Shown here: one piece after another, positions 59,630 through 64,000 of the stretch
Layout of the letters: the number at the start of each line of letters is the position of its first letter
Numbering within the stretch: the first letter of the stretch is position 1
Assembly (NCBI RefSeq): GCF_032884065.1
Contig: NC_088866.1
Span: forward strand, 52,522,068-52,586,067
Reading direction: 5' to 3'
Source: Artemia franciscana
Lineage: Eukaryota > Arthropoda > Branchiopoda > Anostraca > Artemiidae
DNA: 64,000 nucleotides
Made by a program: the position numbers and the translations under genes
The notes under the pieces: generated by a model
The model's database searches: none
Seen by the model: the letters and a program-made list of their open reading frames with translations, nothing else
What the model was told of the DNA's origin: nothing

Positions 59630-61370
59630 CTGAATGAATCTTTTCGCTCATGAGCATCCAATGGACGGACGGAAGAAACAAAATGGGGGTGGAGATTCTT
59701 TCTGCAATTCTGGAAGTTCTCTACAACTTCAAAATCACCTGTTCGAGTTTTTATTACTTTATATTGGATAAGAAAGAGGTTTTAACAAGTGCTGGGACAG
59801 CAGTCAAACATCCTCAATTTAACTCTTGGGCGTAAGAAATTAATCTGTTGTGTTATAAAATATGTGTAAATAAATAACTGTTCAGTGCAAAATTATTGTT
59901 TTTGTTAATGATATGCCTTTGAGCTAAATTTAATTTACAAAACTAAAGGCAACTATATTGAAAAAAAATATATATCTCAAAATAGTTTAAATGAGCATAT
60001 TCCGATAAATATTTTCTAAAGAGAGTGCCTTTAATAGCTGGAGAGTACCCGCAGAAACCTTACTTGGGTATATCCCCTTTTTTCCAGTTCATGATTTGGT
60101 CAGCCTAAACTAATAGCACAAGGTCTTGGGGTACATACCCCTGTGAAACCCCATAATGTTCCTTGAAATTAAAATTTAAATTGAATTCTAAAATTTTTGG
60201 ATTCATCGAAATGCTTTAACTGTTCGAATGCTATTTTACAGTTCTAAATTTTAAAATTGAAAGGGATATTTCAATCTTAGATCGTTTTCTTGAAGGGGAT
60301 TTTAATAACCTAAAGAGCCACCCTTTCTTGTCAATAATAAAAAAAATTTATGTTTTTTTTTCTGAACTATTGAGAATTGATTGTGCGATCTTGCCGTAAC
60401 TCGCGGACGTTGGGTAAGAGATCCGGATAAACATCAGAAACCTAAAATTTGACACCTATTGTGTCAGGAATCTTAGAAAAATGATTTAACTTCTTCTATT
60501 TTGTGTCAATATTCAGTTTTAATGAGACATCATTAGAGATATTGAATGTTGTTTTTCCATTGAACGAAACAGAAATTTCTTTTTAAAGTTCAGTGAAGGG
60601 CATTCTCAAAGAATGTTCTACTAGGAAAACGCTAAAAATCAGCTCGAAATAAAAATAATTTGGCAGCTTTTGGAGTTTCATGTGGTGCTAACGCTTTGAT
60701 TGAAAGCCTAGCCGACACAGAAGACGTAAATTTCATCGTTTTTCCAATTAAATTTCATATTCTAACGACAGATTCTCAAAGAACCCCAGGAGAATTCGCT
60801 AATGCATTCTTTGTCTTTGAGACGGTTATCCGATGCTGAGGCTCAAAAAATGATTTTACAGTATCCAATCCCCTCAACAGGGATGAGTTGTTCAGGTTTT
60901 GGTAGCGAGAAACCCCTCGGCTACTATTTTTAGCAGCTCGAGAGATATTCTCCTGTTTAACATGTCTTTCCTCGAATTTGAGGTTACTCCAGCGGTCAAC
61001 CCCGAAAAGGCTTCCCAATTTTATTCTAGACAAATAATGGAAGGTAAATTGCATCCACAGGCGGGGAAGCCCTAATCTGGGTTGAGTCAGCCTTCATTAC
61101 ATAAAAAAAAATCTTATAAACTGAAATCACTAACTTGACTCAATTCTATCTCACATATAATACCCGGCGTTATTTGCAAGGCCAGAACGGGCCAGTCCTA
61201 ACCGTTAGAAAACACAAACAAAATAATAAATATATAAAACAAGGAAAGCTAATATATATTCTTTGAAGGTTCCAAAACATTCATAGATAAATTTACTGTT
61301 CTGCAATAATAATGCTACCCAGTTTCCATTACAAACGCAAAATCAGTTATACCTAGTTTTATACCCGAAA
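59630..61370. other. no gene recognised
   Basis: The open frame at 60776-61054 (minus, 92 codons) and 59650-59835 (plus) have no recognised domain. The rest is AT-rich sequence. Confidence 0.4.
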
Positions 61371-61371
61371 T

Positions 61372-62110
<739 letters not shown>

Positions 62111-62121
62111 TTGACACTAGC

Positions 62122-62332
62122 CTCAACAAAAACCATAAACGCCATCTAACATTTCTTGGCATTTTTCAAGCTCCATAAATGTGTTTTTGTTTCAGAAACT
62201 CAGATCAGGCACTTAGTATTAGTACTACATTAATTTGGCTAATTATACTAATTGTACCTTATTATTACACCGAAAAAGGCCAAGAAATACCAAGCGCTAG
62301 ATGGCGTTTGTGGTTTTATCAACACGCGCCAG
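62122..62332. mobile_element. small inverted-repeat element (MITE-like), about 210 bp
   Basis: Left arm AAAACCATAAACGCCATCTA, TTTCTTGGCATTTTTC pairs with the right arm, whose reverse complement reads AAAACCACAAACGCCATCTA, TTTCTTGGCCTTTTTC. The right arm has about 8 extra bases in its middle. The spacer is AT-rich and non-coding. No target duplication was identified. Confidence 0.75.
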
Positions 62333-64000
62333 TTTCCACTGTTCCAAGTGACCCATGCTCACTTCTATAGCTCATAAGTAAGCTACAGAAATATATCAAC
62401 TATTGCCTGTAAGATTATTTGGATGGTAAAATTCAAATAGACAGAGTTGGTTCTTAGCCTATCGAGACCTGAGAGCAAAATAACCTATTCCGTATTTTTA
62501 TTTTAAGATTCTGCCATTAGGGTATATGTCCAATTCTGAAAAAAAAACCGTTTTACAACAAGCTTGTAGCTATAATTTGCACCAAAAGGATAAGATACTA
62601 ATCTTGGGATTAATATCACAAGATGTATGTTTTGTATGCTAAGATTGTTTATTTAATTTCTGTTTTGTTTAGGGTTTCATTTATGCTTCGATAGAAAACT
62701 ATTTTTGTTCGTTTTAAGCTTTATTTGCATATTCAATTTAAGCTTTACTCGTTTTAAGATAAATTTATTCATTTATATTAGTACCTGTTGTATGTTCTTT
62801 TGCTATGATTGTTTATTTAATTTCAGTTCATTCTGGGTTTCATTTATTCTACAGTAATAATTTCTTGTCCTTTTGAGTTCGAGTTACTGTAGGTTTCTAT
62901 TTCTTCCCATTTTCAAGTTTAACATCACCTCTCTTTTCTGACCTCTTTTTTGAAGTTTTTCTTATATAATTTCTGTTCGTTTTTGATCGCCAAGTTTTCA
63001 TCCAGCTTCATCCATCCAACGCACCAGAATTATGACGTTATCAGATTTCTTCTCTGGCTTTTTCCTGGGGAAGGATCTAAACTTTCTTTAAAAATAGAAA
63101 TATTTTAACAACTATAAGTGTATTTTCAGCGTAGTTTCAATGTAAAGAACCAAAACTACCAAATTTCAGAATATAATTCGGTATATGGATATAGCTGGCT
63201 CTCAGATAAAGAATTATAGCACATTTTTGTCTTTTTTTGATAAGTTAAAATCTCAGGAGAACAGAAAAATAACATACAAAAAACGACACAAGGAGAATGA
63301 GCCTTAACCAAAATCCATTCTTCGGTCTAAGTTAGGAACAGAAAAATCAGCTAGTCGACACGTCAAAAGTTTCCCTGACAGCGAAATTACCTTTTGCCCC
63401 ATATTTATTTCGCTATCATTAACAACTATTACAAAAAAAATTAAAGCTATAATAATCTCATAAACAGGACTATGGAACGCTAAGAAAAAGCATTCAAAAC
63501 CTTAATTACGTTTTCTCCGAATGAGTTTGCGAACACTAGGACAATTTTACTTTCAGGTCAAGAATCATGGAAAATATATAAATATAATTCTTAGCTTATA
63601 TAGCAGTTTCAAAAATTAATCAGCTGGTAATTCTGGGAACTAAAAAATTAAAAAAGATTTGTACTAGTCATAGACAGTGGGTTAGTATGGCAAATTGATC
63701 ATCACAATTAGGTAATTACCGTAACAATGCAACTAGATTCGTTAAAAATAGGCAGGGGGCAACCGGGAATCTGCCGCAGGCGTCGTTACGGGGGGGTTGC
63801 CCACTTCGATTAAAATTTTCAATTTGATTTAGCTTTTTTGCTTATACTTGAATCAGTAGGAGGGGAGCTTTAATTAGGTTTGACCTGGGCACCACCAACC
63901 CTTGGAACGGCTCTGAGCGCAACTAGGGCTTTTTTGCAAAGCCAGGGTCCAAAATAAAAAAGTATTACATCCCTTTTTTCGGAAAGTAACAATACAAATA
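62333..64000. other. no gene recognised to the window end
   Basis: AT-rich, with repeated TTTATTTAATTTC.GTT..TT-type words at 62650-62690 and 62810-62840, suggesting an old duplication. GC-richer stretch 63745-63930. No protein motif. Confidence 0.4.

Noticed and set aside
60776-61054. 92-codon open frame on the minus strand
   Set aside because: No domain recognised and no flanking splice or promoter evidence beyond chance.

Overview
This is a window of an animal nuclear genome. It is AT-rich, full of introns and transposons, and carries many long (TA)n tracts. The two recognisable host genes encode proteins most like those of arthropods. The crowding of repeats, with RTE- and CR1-like LINEs, a Mag-like Ty3/gypsy element, Helitrons and hAT relics, suggests a repeat-rich arthropod, perhaps a crustacean. 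The species cannot be fixed from sequence alone.

Host genes. (1) A minus-strand gene for the pyridoxal-phosphate homeostasis protein (PLPBP/PROSC, YggS family) can be assembled from five coding exons spread over 32.5 kb: 36244-36173, 27393-27253, 20096-19740, 8045-7947 and 3805-3716. All five are in phase 0 with GT/AG borders and join into a 252-residue protein. (2) A plus-strand gene for ribosomal protein eL43 (RPL37A) has an exon 1 that probably supplies only the start codon (38602-38604), then exon 2 (49398-49526) and exon 3 (53623-53769), giving 92 residues. The two genes are head to head, with about 2.3 kb between their start codons. Almost everything else lies in their introns or flanks and is mobile or repetitive DNA.

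Layout. 0.05-6 kb: an inverted copy of a dispersed repeat, nested 139-bp and 107-bp satellites, the last PLPBP exon and two foldback repeats. 6-9.4 kb: an RTE relic and PLPBP exon 4. 9.4-16.3 kb: a satellite array with degenerate GACTACTTGC and (ACT)n tracts, split by a 4.6-kb Mag-like LTR retrotransposon with 93-bp LTRs. 17.3-19.6 kb: a decayed RTE copy. 19.7-20.1 kb: PLPBP exon 3. 20.4-23.5 kb: a CR1/Jockey-like LINE. 23.5-26.7 kb: a 290-bp tandem array, a LINE ORF1-like relic and a small hAT-type element inside an RTE fragment. 27.25-27.39 kb: PLPBP exon 2. 27.46-35.25 kb: a Helitron cluster with Pif1-type helicase remnants, terminal hairpins, tRNA-like segments, A-rich tracts and an inserted RTE LINE that is nearly full length over its coding part. 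36.2-38.6 kb: PLPBP exon 1, the shared intergenic region and RPL37A exon 1. 38.6-49.4 kb: RPL37A intron 1, holding a dispersed repeat in both orientations and antisense CR1-like fragments. 49.5-53.6 kb: intron 2 with a sense-oriented LINE relic. 53.8-64 kb: a 240-bp tandem array, a hAT transposase relic, small inverted-repeat elements and long stretches with no recognisable gene.

No new multi-gene system was found. The most informative items are the two reconstructed split genes, the Helitron and (TA)n architecture with tRNA-like and A-rich modules, and the short-LTR element whose LTRs look young but whose reading frames are broken.
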